A DNA stretch of 64,000 nt from Streptomyces sp. RPA4-2 (lineage in GTDB: Bacteria > Actinomycetota > Actinomycetes > Streptomycetales > Streptomycetaceae): NCBI RefSeq assembly GCF_012273515.2, contig NZ_CP050975.2, positions 4,898,001 through 4,962,000 on the forward strand, written 5' to 3'. Position 1 is the first letter of the stretch; each line of letters opens with the position of its first letter. The notes under the pieces are model-generated. The model worked only from the letters and a program-made list of their open reading frames with translations, ran no database searches and had not been told where the DNA came from. This document shows, piece after piece, positions 42,610 through 51,043 of the stretch. The position numbers and the translations under genes are program-made.

Positions 42610-43035
42610 ATGACGTCCGAAGCCACACGTCGCCCGCCCGGTCCGCAGCGCGCAGACTCCCCCGGCACGGACTCCGTCGGCACGGACTCCCCCGGCACGG
42701 ACTCCCCCGGCACGGACTCCCCCAGCACGGACTCCCCCAGCACGGACTCCGTCAGCACGGCCTCCCCCCAGACCGCCGGCGTACGGACGGACGCGCCGGG
42801 CCGGGTGGAGGTCCGCATCGTCTCCGGGGACCCCGAAGCGGCGCGGCGCGTCGCGGACGCGCTCCGGGTGCTGTTCGCCGGCGACGAGCAGCGCAGTTAT
42901 CCGGACGGCCCCGCGGGAACCGGCACGCGACTGCACCTCACGCTCGACGCCTCGCACACCGCCGGACCGCTCCGTCCCTGGCTCGACACCAGCAGGCCGC
43001 CCGCCGACCGCACCCACCGGGGCGAGACGGTCTGA
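42610..43035 (+). CDS. Hypothetical protein with GTDSP pentapeptide repeats
   Basis: 141 residues. Residues 19-53 are seven tandem pentapeptides of the form GTDSP/STDSP (15-base DNA repeats). Residues 62-120 form a small alpha/beta domain (RVEVRIVSGDPEAARRVADA, then RLHLTLDAS). Similar short proteins with this domain occur singly in Streptomyces; I know no function. The repeat is intrinsically disordered and likely length-variable. Confidence 0.65.
   Translation: MTSEATRRPPGPQRADSPGTDSVGTDSPGTDSPGTDSPSTDSPSTDSVSTASPQTAGVRTDAPGRVEVRIVSGDPEAARRVADALRVLFAGDEQRSYPDGPAGTGTRLHLTLDASHTAGPLRPWLDTSRPPADRTHRGETV
42663..42767 (+). repeat. 15-base tandem repeat, seven units
   Basis: Units of the form GGCACGGACTCCCCC with G/A and CCC/GTC variants, in frame with the hypothetical protein so that unit loss or gain keeps the frame. 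Confidence 0.9.
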
Positions 43036-43215
43036 CGGCCCCGCCGCCGAACCCACCCGGACCCCCGCGCATTCCCCGGAAGCAGTCGAAGAGGCGCAGC
43101 CCACGACCCCGGCCGCACGGTCGTCACCGAGGCCGAGGAGCGCCCGACGTCTCCCGGTCCCCTCCACTCCGGCCGCCGCGCTTCACTCGCCCCCGCCCTC
43201 GCCCCAGGAGTTCCG

Positions 43216-43644
43216 ATGACTCTCGCCCCGCCGCCCCCGCTCTTCTCCCCGGTCGGTGTCCGCCTGCGCCTGGCGGCCCAGCCCGAGCACGGCCGCATGC
43301 CCCGGCCCATCGACGGCGCCTGGTGGCCCCGCTCGTACGACCTGACCGCCGAACTGCCCTGGCTGCTCGGCGGACTTCCGCGTTCCTGGGGGCGGATCGA
43401 GGGCGTTCTGGTGGACGGGGCCGAGTGGTCCCCGTTCCCGGGCCGGCTGTTCGTCGCGGGCGAGGTCGTGCGCCTGCGCCGGACGACCCCCAGGCACGCC
43501 CCGCCCACCGTCTGTCTGGTGACTCCCGGCCGAGGCCGGTGGGACCTCCTGGTGGTGTCGCCCACCGCCACGGAGGAGGAGGCCGGCCGACTTATGGAAG
43601 GCGCTGTGGGGGCTGTGGGCGCGGTGGAGGACGGCGTGGTGTGA
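43216..43644 (+). CDS. DUF5994-like protein
   Basis: 142 residues with AGGAG before the ATG. The pattern VRLRLAAQPEHGRMPRPIDG, AWWPRSYDLTAELPWL, LPRSWGRIEGVLVDGAEWSP matches a small Streptomyces family known only as a domain of unknown function (DUF5994). The C-terminal 40 residues are helical. No membrane segment. Role unknown. Confidence 0.8.
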   Translation: MTLAPPPPLFSPVGVRLRLAAQPEHGRMPRPIDGAWWPRSYDLTAELPWLLGGLPRSWGRIEGVLVDGAEWSPFPGRLFVAGEVVRLRRTTPRHAPPTVCLVTPGRGRWDLLVVSPTATEEEAGRLMEGAVGAVGAVEDGVV

Positions 43645-43700
43645 GCGGGCCGTAGGCCGCCCGCGATCAGGATCCGTGAAGGGTGACCCCGATCGCGTCG

Positions 43701-44696
43701 TCACTCCCCGCGGAGCTTCGCCGTGGCGAACTCCCGCATCCCGGCCTCGAAGCCGACCTCGGCCTTCCAGCCCAGGTCGGCGCGGAGCCGGGAGGAGTCC
43801 GCCGTGATGTGGCGTACGTCGCCCAGGCGGTACTCACCGGTCACCACGGGTTTGGGCCCGCCGTACGCTGCGGCCAGCGCCCGTGCCATCGCCCCGACCG
43901 TGTGCGGCTCCCCGCTGCCGGTGTTGTACGCGGTCAGCGCGCCGTCCCCGGATTCGGCCGTGAGCGCGGCCACGTTGGCCGCCGCCACATCCCGTACGTG
44001 CACGAAGTCCCGTCGCTGGCGCCCGTCCTCGAAGACACGCGGCGCCCTGCCGTGGGCGAGGGCGGACCGGAAGAAGGAGGCGACGCCCGCGTACGGGGTG
44101 TCGCGCGGCATACCGGGGCCGTAGACGTTGTGGTAGCGCAGCGACACCGCGGAGCCGCCCGTGGCCCGGGCCCAGGCCGCCGCCAGATGCTCCTGGGCCA
44201 GTTTGGTCGTCGCGTACACGTTGCGGGGGTCGGCCGGCGCGTCCTCGCCGACGAGCCCCGGGGTCAGTTCCTCACCGCACCGAGGGCACCGGGGTTCGAA
44301 CCGTCCCGCGTCCAGATCGGCCACGGCCCGGGGGCCCGGCCGCACCACACCGTGCCACTCGCACGCGTACCGCCCCTCCCCGTACACCACCATCGACCCG
44401 GCGAGCACGAGCCGCCGCACTCCCGCCTCCGCCATGGCGGCCAGCAGTACCGCCGTACCGAGGTCGTTGCGCGACACGTACTCCACCGCGTCACCGAACC
44501 CCGTTCCCAGCCCGACCATCGCCGCCTGATGGCAGACGGCGTCCACGCCCGGCAGCGCGGCCGCCACCGCTCCGGCGTCGCGCACGTCCAGGCCGTCGCG
44601 CAGGTCGAACACGACGGGTTCGTGCCCGTCTCGCGCCAGCGCCTCGACGACATGGGACCCGATGAACCCGGCACCGCCGGTGACCAGTACACGCAT
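43701..44696 (-). CDS. NAD-dependent sugar epimerase/dehydratase with zinc-knuckle insert
   Basis: 331 residues. Rossmann motif MRVLVTGGAGFIGSHVVEAL, SDR catalytic NVYATTKLAQEHLA (YxxxK), and substrate-domain motifs RYHNVYGPGMPRD and RRDFVHVRDVAAA. Between the catalytic Ser/Val strand (LAGSMVVYGEG) and YxxxK there is an extra segment of about 40 residues carrying CEWHG and RCPRCGE, a likely zinc knuckle seen in a subset of actinobacterial epimerases. Makes or modifies an NDP-sugar; product unknown. Confidence 0.9.
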   Translation of the reverse strand: MRVLVTGGAGFIGSHVVEALARDGHEPVVFDLRDGLDVRDAGAVAAALPGVDAVCHQAAMVGLGTGFGDAVEYVSRNDLGTAVLLAAMAEAGVRRLVLAGSMVVYGEGRYACEWHGVVRPGPRAVADLDAGRFEPRCPRCGEELTPGLVGEDAPADPRNVYATTKLAQEHLAAAWARATGGSAVSLRYHNVYGPGMPRDTPYAGVASFFRSALAHGRAPRVFEDGRQRRDFVHVRDVAAANVAALTAESGDGALTAYNTGSGEPHTVGAMARALAAAYGGPKPVVTGEYRLGDVRHITADSSRLRADLGWKAEVGFEAGMREFATAKLRGE

Positions 44697-44796
44697 GCCG
44701 GGCACGTTAGGCCCCGGAGCTGCGCCGCCACAGCGCCACGCCGGGCATGTCACCGCTCCGTAAGACGTCGCCCGGCCGCCCGCGTCGGATCCGGGT

Positions 44797-45633
44797 TCAG
44801 TGGTCGTCGCGGATGCTGGTCGCGATGCCGTTGCTGATCACGACCTCGGCGCCGAAGCCCTTCTTGGCGGCCGTCTCCAGCTCGTCCTCGGTGCATTTGG
44901 TGCCGTCCTGGCCGGCTGCGCCCGGGGCACCGCAGATGTCGTCGTAGCCCACGATCTCGGTGTCCTCGGCTACGAGGAACTCCTGCTCGCTGCCCTTCAT
45001 GTCGGAGACCGTGTACTTGCCCGGAGCGACGAAGGAGACGTTGCCGAACCAGGTGCCGTTGACGCCCTTGCCCTTGTTGATGCCCTCGACGGCGGTGTCA
45101 CGGGCGTCGGAGCCCGAGCCGGAACCCGAGCCCGAGCCGGAATCCGAGCCGGAACCCGAGCCGGAGCCGGAGCCCGGCTGGGCGGCGCGCCGCTCGGTCA
45201 CCAGGGTCGCGACGCCGTTCTTCATCTGCACGTCGGCGCCCACGGCGGCCTTCTTGGTCGCCGCCTCCAACTGGTCCAGCGTGCAGGGCGCGTCCACCTT
45301 GGCCCCCGCCTCGCCGCAGATCGTGCCGGTGCCGTAGACCTCGGTGTCGTCGGCGACCCAGAACTCCTGGCCCTGCTTGCCCGGCACGGACACCATGTAC
45401 TTGCCCGGGGCGAGGTAGCTGACCTTGCCGTTCTTGAACGAGCCGCTGACGCCCTTGGAGTTGGCCGGGAACTTGGCGTTCTTGGCGTCCGAGACCTTCT
45501 CCGCGACGGCCGTCGCGCCCGTTCCGCTCTTGCCGGACGAGTGGGCGTCGGTGCCGCTCTGGCATGCCGTCATCAGCAGCCCGGCGGTGATCGCGACGGA
45601 GGCGAAGACGGCCTTGCGCAGGTGGCGGTTCAT
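44797..45633 (-). CDS. Lipoprotein with two repeated domains and a Gly-Ser linker
   Basis: 278 residues. Lipobox LLMTAC (about residue 24). Two homologous domains of about 90 residues ([20 protein letters not shown] and [20 protein letters not shown]) are joined by a (Gly-Ser)n/Asp-Ser linker of about 28 residues. Each domain has a conserved core with [18 protein letters not shown] or [18 protein letters not shown], and two Cys that may form a disulfide. A tandem duplication is evident. Exposed on the outer membrane face; ligand unknown. Confidence 0.85.
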   Translation of the reverse strand: MNRHLRKAVFASVAITAGLLMTACQSGTDAHSSGKSGTGATAVAEKVSDAKNAKFPANSKGVSGSFKNGKVSYLAPGKYMVSVPGKQGQEFWVADDTEVYGTGTICGEAGAKVDAPCTLDQLEAATKKAAVGADVQMKNGVATLVTERRAAQPGSGSGSGSGSDSGSGSGSGSGSDARDTAVEGINKGKGVNGTWFGNVSFVAPGKYTVSDMKGSEQEFLVAEDTEIVGYDDICGAPGAAGQDGTKCTEDELETAAKKGFGAEVVISNGIATSIRDDH

Positions 45634-45889
45634 CACGGGAGGTTCCTTCCGGCGGGACGGTGGGGAGGCGACGGCGTTGCCGGTCTCCCGCTCTGTGCCG
45701 ACTATGAGGGCTGCCCGGGTCCGCAGGTCACGCCCGTCGTTCCTTCCGGACACCGCCGTGGCAGCGTCGTGACACAGCAACACTTCGGCCGGGGAGGGCG
45801 GTTGGACGACGCGCCGCCTTGCGGGGGTACGCGAGGAGGGTGAGCCAGGGGTGTACGCGTCGCCAGGACTGATGGCTTCCCCGATTCCG

Positions 45890-45918
45890 ACGGATCCGAC
45901 GGATCCGACGGATCCGGT
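45890..45918. repeat. Nine-base tandem repeat after deacetylase gene
   Basis: Three and a half copies of GACGGATCC just downstream of the polysaccharide deacetylase stop. Non-coding; possibly part of a terminator region. Confidence 0.6.
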
Positions 45919-45921
45919 GGG

Positions 45922-46695
45922 TCAGCGCACGGGGAAGCCGAAGGAGTAGCCCTGCTGCTTGAGCCAGGGCAGGACCCGGCGCAGCGCTTCGACGGTCTGG
46001 GAGCGGTCGCCGCCCGCATCGTGGAAGAGAAGCGTCGGCCCGTTGGGGAGCTCGCGCTGGACGGTGGCGACGATGGCGTCCGTGCCCGGCCGCTCGAAGT
46101 CCTTGGTGTCCACGTTCCAGCCCAGCGGGCGCATGCCCCGGGAAGCGGCGAGCTTGCGGCTGTCGGGGGTGAAGGCGCCGCCGGGGGCCCGGTAGTACAT
46201 CGGCCGGACGCCCCCGGACGCCTTGGTGATCATGCTTTCGGCGTCGAGTATCTGCTGTGACCGGTAGGCCGGGGACTTCTTGTCCATCGTGGTGTCGTGC
46301 GACACCGTGTGGTCGCAGAGCCGGTGTCCGGCCGCGACCACCTTCTTCACGAGGTCCGGGTGGGCCTGCGCCTGCGTCCCCACCATGCAGAACGTGGCCT
46401 TCACCCCGTACTCCCGCAACACATCGAGGACTTGGGGGGTCCATACGGGGTCGGGACCGTCGTCGATGGTGATGTTGACGCCGTGCGCCCCCTTGTCCGA
46501 GGCGTGCGCGATGGTCATCGCGACCGTCCTGACGTCACTGCGCGGCGCGGCCGTCGCGGTCGCCTTCGGCGAGGGGCCGCCCACGGCGCCGGCCTGCGCG
46601 GTCCACATCGAGGCACCGACGGCGAACACCGTCACCCCGAGCGCCGCCCCGACCAGCTTGCCGTACCAGCCCCGTGTTCCGCCGTGCCGCGCCAT
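45922..46695 (-). CDS. Secreted polysaccharide deacetylase (NodB/CE4)
   Basis: 257 residues. A signal/anchor helix (about 11-35), an Ala/Pro-rich spacer, then the CE4 domain: NITIDDGPDPVWTPQVLDVL (motif 1, catalytic Asp and metal Asp), HRLCDHTVSHDTTMDKK (motif 2, HxxxH), YYRAPGGAF (motif 3), and LLFHDAGGDRSQTVE (motif 5). Deacetylates peptidoglycan, chitin oligomers or other GlcNAc polymers outside the cell. Promoter is towards the att-like site at 46.89 kb. Confidence 0.92.
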   Translation of the reverse strand: MARHGGTRGWYGKLVGAALGVTVFAVGASMWTAQAGAVGGPSPKATATAAPRSDVRTVAMTIAHASDKGAHGVNITIDDGPDPVWTPQVLDVLREYGVKATFCMVGTQAQAHPDLVKKVVAAGHRLCDHTVSHDTTMDKKSPAYRSQQILDAESMITKASGGVRPMYYRAPGGAFTPDSRKLAASRGMRPLGWNVDTKDFERPGTDAIVATVQRELPNGPTLLFHDAGGDRSQTVEALRRVLPWLKQQGYSFGFPVR

Positions 46696-46786
46696 GTCCG
46701 CCCCGCTCTCGCCCAGTGCCCCGTCGATCCCGGTCGCGTCGCGACCACTTGGCAGGACGAAGGATTCCGGTCACGGGATGCGTCCG

Positions 46787-47125
46787 TTACCGATCACGGA
46801 CAATCCCGGGGGAGTTCACGGACAACCGGGCCGGACGCGGACCAGAGAGAACCCCCGGGTCACCGGCCTGGGAGTTTCGTCGGCTCACAGGGAGCGGGTG
46901 ACGAGAACCGAACTCGCGCTCTCGGCCTGGGGTACCGGCCGCGGACCACGGCACCGCCGCGATCCTCACCCTCGGCCAGCGTGACTTCCGTGCATCGTAC
47001 GGCCTTTGGACCGCCACCAGGCATTCCGGTCCCTGCCCGACGATCAGCCGCCATGACGGGCTTCCGGCATCGAAGTCCCACTCGGTGAGGGGGACTTCGG
47101 CAGGCATCGCCGCCGCCGCGCGCAC
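46787..47125 (-). pseudogene. Truncated gene interrupted by tRNA-derived att sequence
   Basis: Minus-strand frame starting MRAAAAMPAEVPLTEWDFDA and continuing WRLIVGQGPECLVAVQRPY reads like a real globular protein for about 70 residues. It then runs into the tRNA-Gly-like segment at 46891-46931, after which the translation is unrelated. The 3' part appears to have been replaced when DNA inserted at this site. Family not recognised. Confidence 0.4.
46891..46931. repeat. att-like remnant 1: degenerate copy of tRNA-Gly 3' end
   Basis: 41 bases matching the 3' half of the tRNA-Gly(CCC) gene at 53556-53596 with four transitions, in the same orientation. It keeps the acceptor stem and CCA-proximal bases (GGAGCGGGTG) and the T arm. 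It stops in the anticodon stem, so it is not a tRNA. Confidence 0.72.
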
Positions 47126-47211
47126 AACGTCGGTCAGGTCCGCGCTCCGCGTGCCCCATCTTCGTGCGCCCAGGGACGATCCGCACGGTGCGCGGTGATG
47201 GCCCCGGCCGG

Positions 47212-49368
47212 TCAGGTGGGCCCGTCAGGCTCCCGGGAGAAGGCCGTGTCGCCGGCCATCGCCACGATCGCGTCCTTGACGAGCAGCAGGCGCGGCGGGT
47301 AGCTCTGCACCTTGTCCCCGGGGTCGTCCAGTGCGGAAGTGCGCCAGACCTCCGCTCCGGTGCGGCTGTCCAGTGCCAGCAGACGGCCGAAGCGGTTGGA
47401 GAAATAGACCCGCTTGTACGTCGCCGACACCGCGGGCGCGGACAGACTCTCCATGTCCGTCACCTTCTGCCAGAGTTGTTTGCCGCTGTCCGCCGACACC
47501 GCGGTGACCGATCCGTCGGACCGGACGAAGTAGACGACGCCGTCCACAAGGGTGGCCGCGCCGGTCAGCGGATGTGCCAGCGGTATCCGTCTGACCTGCC
47601 CGGTTTCCGAGGCCACCCGCAGCAGTGCGTTGTACGGCCGTTCGTACCCGGCTTCGTACACGTCCTTGGCGGTCTGGGGGGCGAGGAACAGGGGTTGCCC
47701 GTCGACAGCGCCGAGCGCCTCCGCCTTCTTGGGGAGTGTGGCCGTTTCGGACAGGCTGCCGGGTCCGAGTTTCATCAGCTCGACCGGGGTGTGGCCGGGC
47801 TCGTTGCCCGCCGAGCACAGGGCGTAGGGGGCGCCTCCCAGCGCCGACGGAGTGCAGTACTCGTCCAGGGAGGGTGCCCGCCACAGTTCCTTGCCGGAAG
47901 GCCCGTAAGCCATGAACGACGAGGAGTCGGGGGACAGGGTCAGCAGTCCGCCGTCGTACAGGACCGCCTCCTCGGACGTGTTGATGTCGCGTTGCCACCG
48001 CCGGTGCCCGGTACCGGCGTCGAGGGCCACCACGCGCCTGGTCCTGTCGTCCGGTTCCTCGTACATGTAGACCAGCCCGTCGCGAACGCCGACCGGCTGC
48101 GTCCCCTGAGGGCGGGTGCCGGCCCGCCACAGGGTGCGGCCGGAGGCCGCGTCGATCCTGGCGGCCGTGAAACCCGTACCGCCACAGAACAGGGCGCTTC
48201 CCTCCGTCACGCATCCAGGGCTGTCGTAGTCGAGAGGGACACCCTTCACGTCGTGCCGCAGTTTCGTCCGCCACGGACGCCAGCCGTGGGGCAGCGAGGC
48301 GGCCTGGGCGGTGGCCGAGGCGGTCGCCGTGGTGGTGGCGGTGGCGGTGTCCGAATCGGACACGGAGACACCCACCCCGACACCCAGCCCCGTGACGGCC
48401 AGCACCGCACCGAGGCCGGTGAGCAGCATCCGGGCCCGGCGTCGCTTGCCGGTACCGATGCCGGTCGCGGCGCCCGCGGAGGTGGTGGCTGCGCTCCGAG
48501 GAGCGGGGCGGCGCCGGGGTTCCGCGGACCGCCCGGTCCTCGGGGACCCGGTGGCGTCGGATTCCGGCAGGGCCTGGAGCATGCGGTGTATGTCCGTCAG
48601 TTCCGGCCGCGCGGCCGGATCCTTGTCCAGGCAGCGTTCGACAATGTTCAGGAGCGCCTCGGGCACGCCGCCGAGGTCCGGGGTCCCGAACACCACCTGA
48701 TAGCCGGTTATATACGGGCTGTCGGCGTCGAACGGTCCCGTGCCGACGGCCGCGAACACCAGCAGGGACCCCAGCGAGAACACGTCCGAGGCCGGGGTGA
48801 CGTCCCGGGGAGAGGCCAGTTGTTCCGGTGACATGAAGGGCGGAGTGCCGATCATCCGCCCGGTCGTGGTGAGGCTCTGGTGGTCAGAAGCCCGCGATAT
48901 GCCGAAGTCGATGACGCGCGGCCCGTCCTCGGTCATCAGGACGTTGCCCGGTTTGAGGTCCCGGTGCACCAGGCCCGCCCGCTGGATGTCGCGCAACGCC
49001 TCGGTGAGCCCCAGCCCCAGCGCACGCAGTTCCCGCTGGCTCAGCGGGCCGTCCTTCTGCACGACTTCGGCGAGGTTGAGCCCCGGCACGTAGAGCGTCG
49101 CCATCCACGGCTGGTCGGCGTCCGGGTCGGCGTCCACGACAGGCGCGGTGAAGGCGCCGCTCACTCTGCGCGCCGCTTCGATCTCCTGCCGGAAGCGCGT
49201 CCGGAACTCTTCCTCCTGGGCGTACGGCCCGTGCACGAGCTTGACCGCGACCTGCCGTCCCGAGGCGGCGACTCCCAGATAGACGACTCCCATGCCGCCC
49301 GCCCCGAGCCGGCCGAGAAGGGTGTACCCGCCTATGGACTCCGGGTCCCCGGTGCTCAGGGGCGTCAT
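47212..49368 (-). CDS. Membrane Ser/Thr protein kinase with extracellular PQQ/beta-propeller sensor
   Basis: 718 residues. Pkn2-type kinase domain (14-270): LGRLGAGGMGVVYLG (P-loop), VAVKLV (Lys), HRDLKPGNVL (catalytic loop), IDFGISRA (DFG), GTPPFMSPEQL. A basic juxtamembrane linker and one membrane helix (about 312-333) follow. The extracellular half has repeated PQQ-type blades such as GRTLWRAGTRPQG, GKELWRAPS, GKQLWQKVT and GAEVWRTSAL. A standard Streptomyces receptor kinase. It lies between two tRNA-derived att-like sites, which suggests acquisition by integration. Confidence 0.9.
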   Translation of the reverse strand: MTPLSTGDPESIGGYTLLGRLGAGGMGVVYLGVAASGRQVAVKLVHGPYAQEEEFRTRFRQEIEAARRVSGAFTAPVVDADPDADQPWMATLYVPGLNLAEVVQKDGPLSQRELRALGLGLTEALRDIQRAGLVHRDLKPGNVLMTEDGPRVIDFGISRASDHQSLTTTGRMIGTPPFMSPEQLASPRDVTPASDVFSLGSLLVFAAVGTGPFDADSPYITGYQVVFGTPDLGGVPEALLNIVERCLDKDPAARPELTDIHRMLQALPESDATGSPRTGRSAEPRRRPAPRSAATTSAGAATGIGTGKRRRARMLLTGLGAVLAVTGLGVGVGVSVSDSDTATATTTATASATAQAASLPHGWRPWRTKLRHDVKGVPLDYDSPGCVTEGSALFCGGTGFTAARIDAASGRTLWRAGTRPQGTQPVGVRDGLVYMYEEPDDRTRRVVALDAGTGHRRWQRDINTSEEAVLYDGGLLTLSPDSSSFMAYGPSGKELWRAPSLDEYCTPSALGGAPYALCSAGNEPGHTPVELMKLGPGSLSETATLPKKAEALGAVDGQPLFLAPQTAKDVYEAGYERPYNALLRVASETGQVRRIPLAHPLTGAATLVDGVVYFVRSDGSVTAVSADSGKQLWQKVTDMESLSAPAVSATYKRVYFSNRFGRLLALDSRTGAEVWRTSALDDPGDKVQSYPPRLLLVKDAIVAMAGDTAFSREPDGPT

Positions 49369-49688
49369 CGCCGATCATCCTTCCCAGCGCCTGCCTGCCT
49401 CACGGGGTTCAGAGTAGGGCTTGCCGCCCCGGAAACGGAGCCGCGCCTAGCACGTACTTCCGAGCGCGGAGCCTCGCCGGACACGGTGACCGGAGCCTCG
49501 TCCGCGACGTCGACACGCATGCGGCGGGACCGTTGTGGCCGCAGCGAGGTCGCTTTGCTCCCTCAACTCCCGGACCGCCGAACTGGGCCCAGTCCTGGTG
49601 CACTTGATCTGTTCGTGGCTGACGTACTCGGGCGGAGCTGAGTACTTGCGCTCTGGCCGGGGACGGAGTGAACGGTAACGCTTGGGTC
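49369..49688. other. Divergent promoter region of kinase and membrane protein
   Basis: About 320 bases with AT-rich patches and an inverted GTACTC/GAGTAC pair near 49624-49645. No gene recognised. Confidence 0.4.
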
Positions 49689-50108
49689 ATGCGTGAAGGA
49701 CCACTGAAACCTGTTCCCCAGTTGGTGTCGATCCTCCTGCTGGCCGGGGTGTCGCTGGCGGCCTGGGCTGCCTGGCTGGGCTGGGACCAGCATCGTGACG
49801 TGCAACCTGACGGCACGACGACCGGTCCGTACGAGGCGTGGCAGGTGATCGGGCTGGTGCTGACTCTGCTCGCACCGGTGTACTGGGCGGCATCCCGGCG
49901 CTACATCGCGGGCGCCGTGCTCGGCACCACGGCCGGCCTCACCGTTGCTGCTTATTGCGACTGGTCGGACGACTCCAGCGGCCTCTTCATGGTCGGCGTG
50001 GGGTCGGTCACGATGGGAAGCCTCGTCGTGACCGCCGTCATCACCGTGATCGCCTCCGCGAAACGACAGGGCGGGCGACCTTCGGGACGAGTGTCACCCC
50101 CTCGCTGA
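49689..50108 (+). CDS. Four-helix membrane protein of the tRNA-Gly island
   Basis: 139 residues from the ATG at 49689; a GTG at 49668 with GGGGACGGA upstream is an equally possible start. Four hydrophobic segments (about 9-25, 48-64, 69-88, 97-121) and a basic C-terminus. No family recognised. The stop is 8 bases before the second tRNA-derived att-like site, so its 3' end marks the edge of one inserted segment. Confidence 0.65.
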   Translation: MREGPLKPVPQLVSILLLAGVSLAAWAAWLGWDQHRDVQPDGTTTGPYEAWQVIGLVLTLLAPVYWAASRRYIAGAVLGTTAGLTVAAYCDWSDDSSGLFMVGVGSVTMGSLVVTAVITVIASAKRQGGRPSGRVSPPR

Positions 50109-50116
50109 CCTGTGTC

Positions 50117-50157
50117 GGTGACGAGAATCGAACTCGCACTCTCAGCTTGGGAAGCTG
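50117..50157. repeat. att-like remnant 2: perfect 41-base copy of tRNA-Gly 3' half
   Basis: 41 bases (GGTGACGAGAATCGAACTCG and onward to GGGAAGCTG) identical to 53562-53602 inside the intact tRNA-Gly(CCC) gene and in the same orientation. It is the classic product of tyrosine-integrase insertion into a tRNA 3' end. Confidence 0.88.
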
Positions 50158-50337
50158 CGGGCACTTGCGGCACGTTCGTGCCCTGACCTGGGCGAACGGT
50201 TGCGGTGCGGTCCCGTCGGGTCTGGCCGCTTTCACCGTGATTCCCCGCTGTTCCCCGCTCGATCTGGTGCGCTTGTGGTGCGGGAGCGGTGCTGTGTCGG
50301 GAAGCGGATCCCAAGCGGGCAGCGTCGGCGAACGGCG

Positions 50338-50799
50338 TTACCACTTCGGCCACTTGTTCGTGGTCTGGTAACGGCCGAGTCCATGTCGTGCGGTCAGTGC
50401 GACGATGTCGACGCCGTGCTCGGTGAGCGATTGGTCGATGAACTCGCGCAGTTGCTCGCGCTCGTCGGTTTCGTAGGCGCTTTCGTTGTGGGCTTCGTTC
50501 ACGGCGTTCAAGGCCAGGACGACGCGTCCCGCGACGCCGATGATCTGTGCGTCGTCTGCCTCGCCCAGCCCGGGAAGCTCGCTCTTGAAGGTGTCGAGGA
50601 CGGCATCGGTCGACGTGAGCAGTTCCTCGGGGGACGGTCCCGCCATGCACGCGCACTCAGGGTCCAGGGTGCCGGCGGCAAGCTCTTCGGCTTCTTTGGC
50701 TATGCAGTTGCGCCAGTTCGTCGTAGGTCTCTCAGCCAGGGAGCGGACCGTACAGCGAGAATGCTTCTTGAGGAGCAGGGTCAATGGCCCCCTGCTCAC
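50338..50799 (-). CDS. Hypothetical protein of the island
   Basis: Up to 153 residues from a GTG at 50799; the more conserved-looking part starts at ATG 50646 (MAGPSPEELLTSTDAVLDTF) and gives 101 residues. Acidic and helical, with a Cys pair (ECACM) just before that ATG, and ending TARHGLGRYQ. No ribosome-binding site is obvious for either start. Lower GC than neighbours fits acquired DNA. Function unknown. Confidence 0.6.
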   Translation of the reverse strand: MSRGPLTLLLKKHSRCTVRSLAERPTTNWRNCIAKEAEELAAGTLDPECACMAGPSPEELLTSTDAVLDTFKSELPGLGEADDAQIIGVAGRVVLALNAVNEAHNESAYETDEREQLREFIDQSLTEHGVDIVALTARHGLGRYQTTNKWPKW

Positions 50800-51043
50800 T
50801 GGAGACCGGCGGACGGCGCCTGGATCAACGACGGTGGGCGTATCAGAGGTGTTTGCCCTACTTGGTCGGCATAGCCGTCACCCAGACCGTCCACCACACC
50901 CTGCAAGTCCCCCGCTTGCCTCCCGAGTGCCGCGAACCAGGGGCGGAACCTCTGGGCTCCACCCCCATTCTCGTCATCTCCTGGCTTTACAATCCCGCCG
51001 TGATGTCGGCGCACGGTCGGTGCGCCGAGAAGGAGGGGGCTGT

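Noticed and set aside
42233..42613. Proline-rich gene overlapping the next start as ATGA
   Set aside because: The overlap is attractive, but third-position GC is weak, the first half looks non-coding and no domain is seen; left as an uncertain region.
49409..49816. Minus-strand protein in the kinase promoter gap
   Set aside because: It runs through the membrane protein gene on the other strand and shows no motif.
46891..50157. Two further tRNA genes
   Set aside because: Only the 3' half of tRNA-Gly is present at each place; D arm and 5' acceptor strand are missing.
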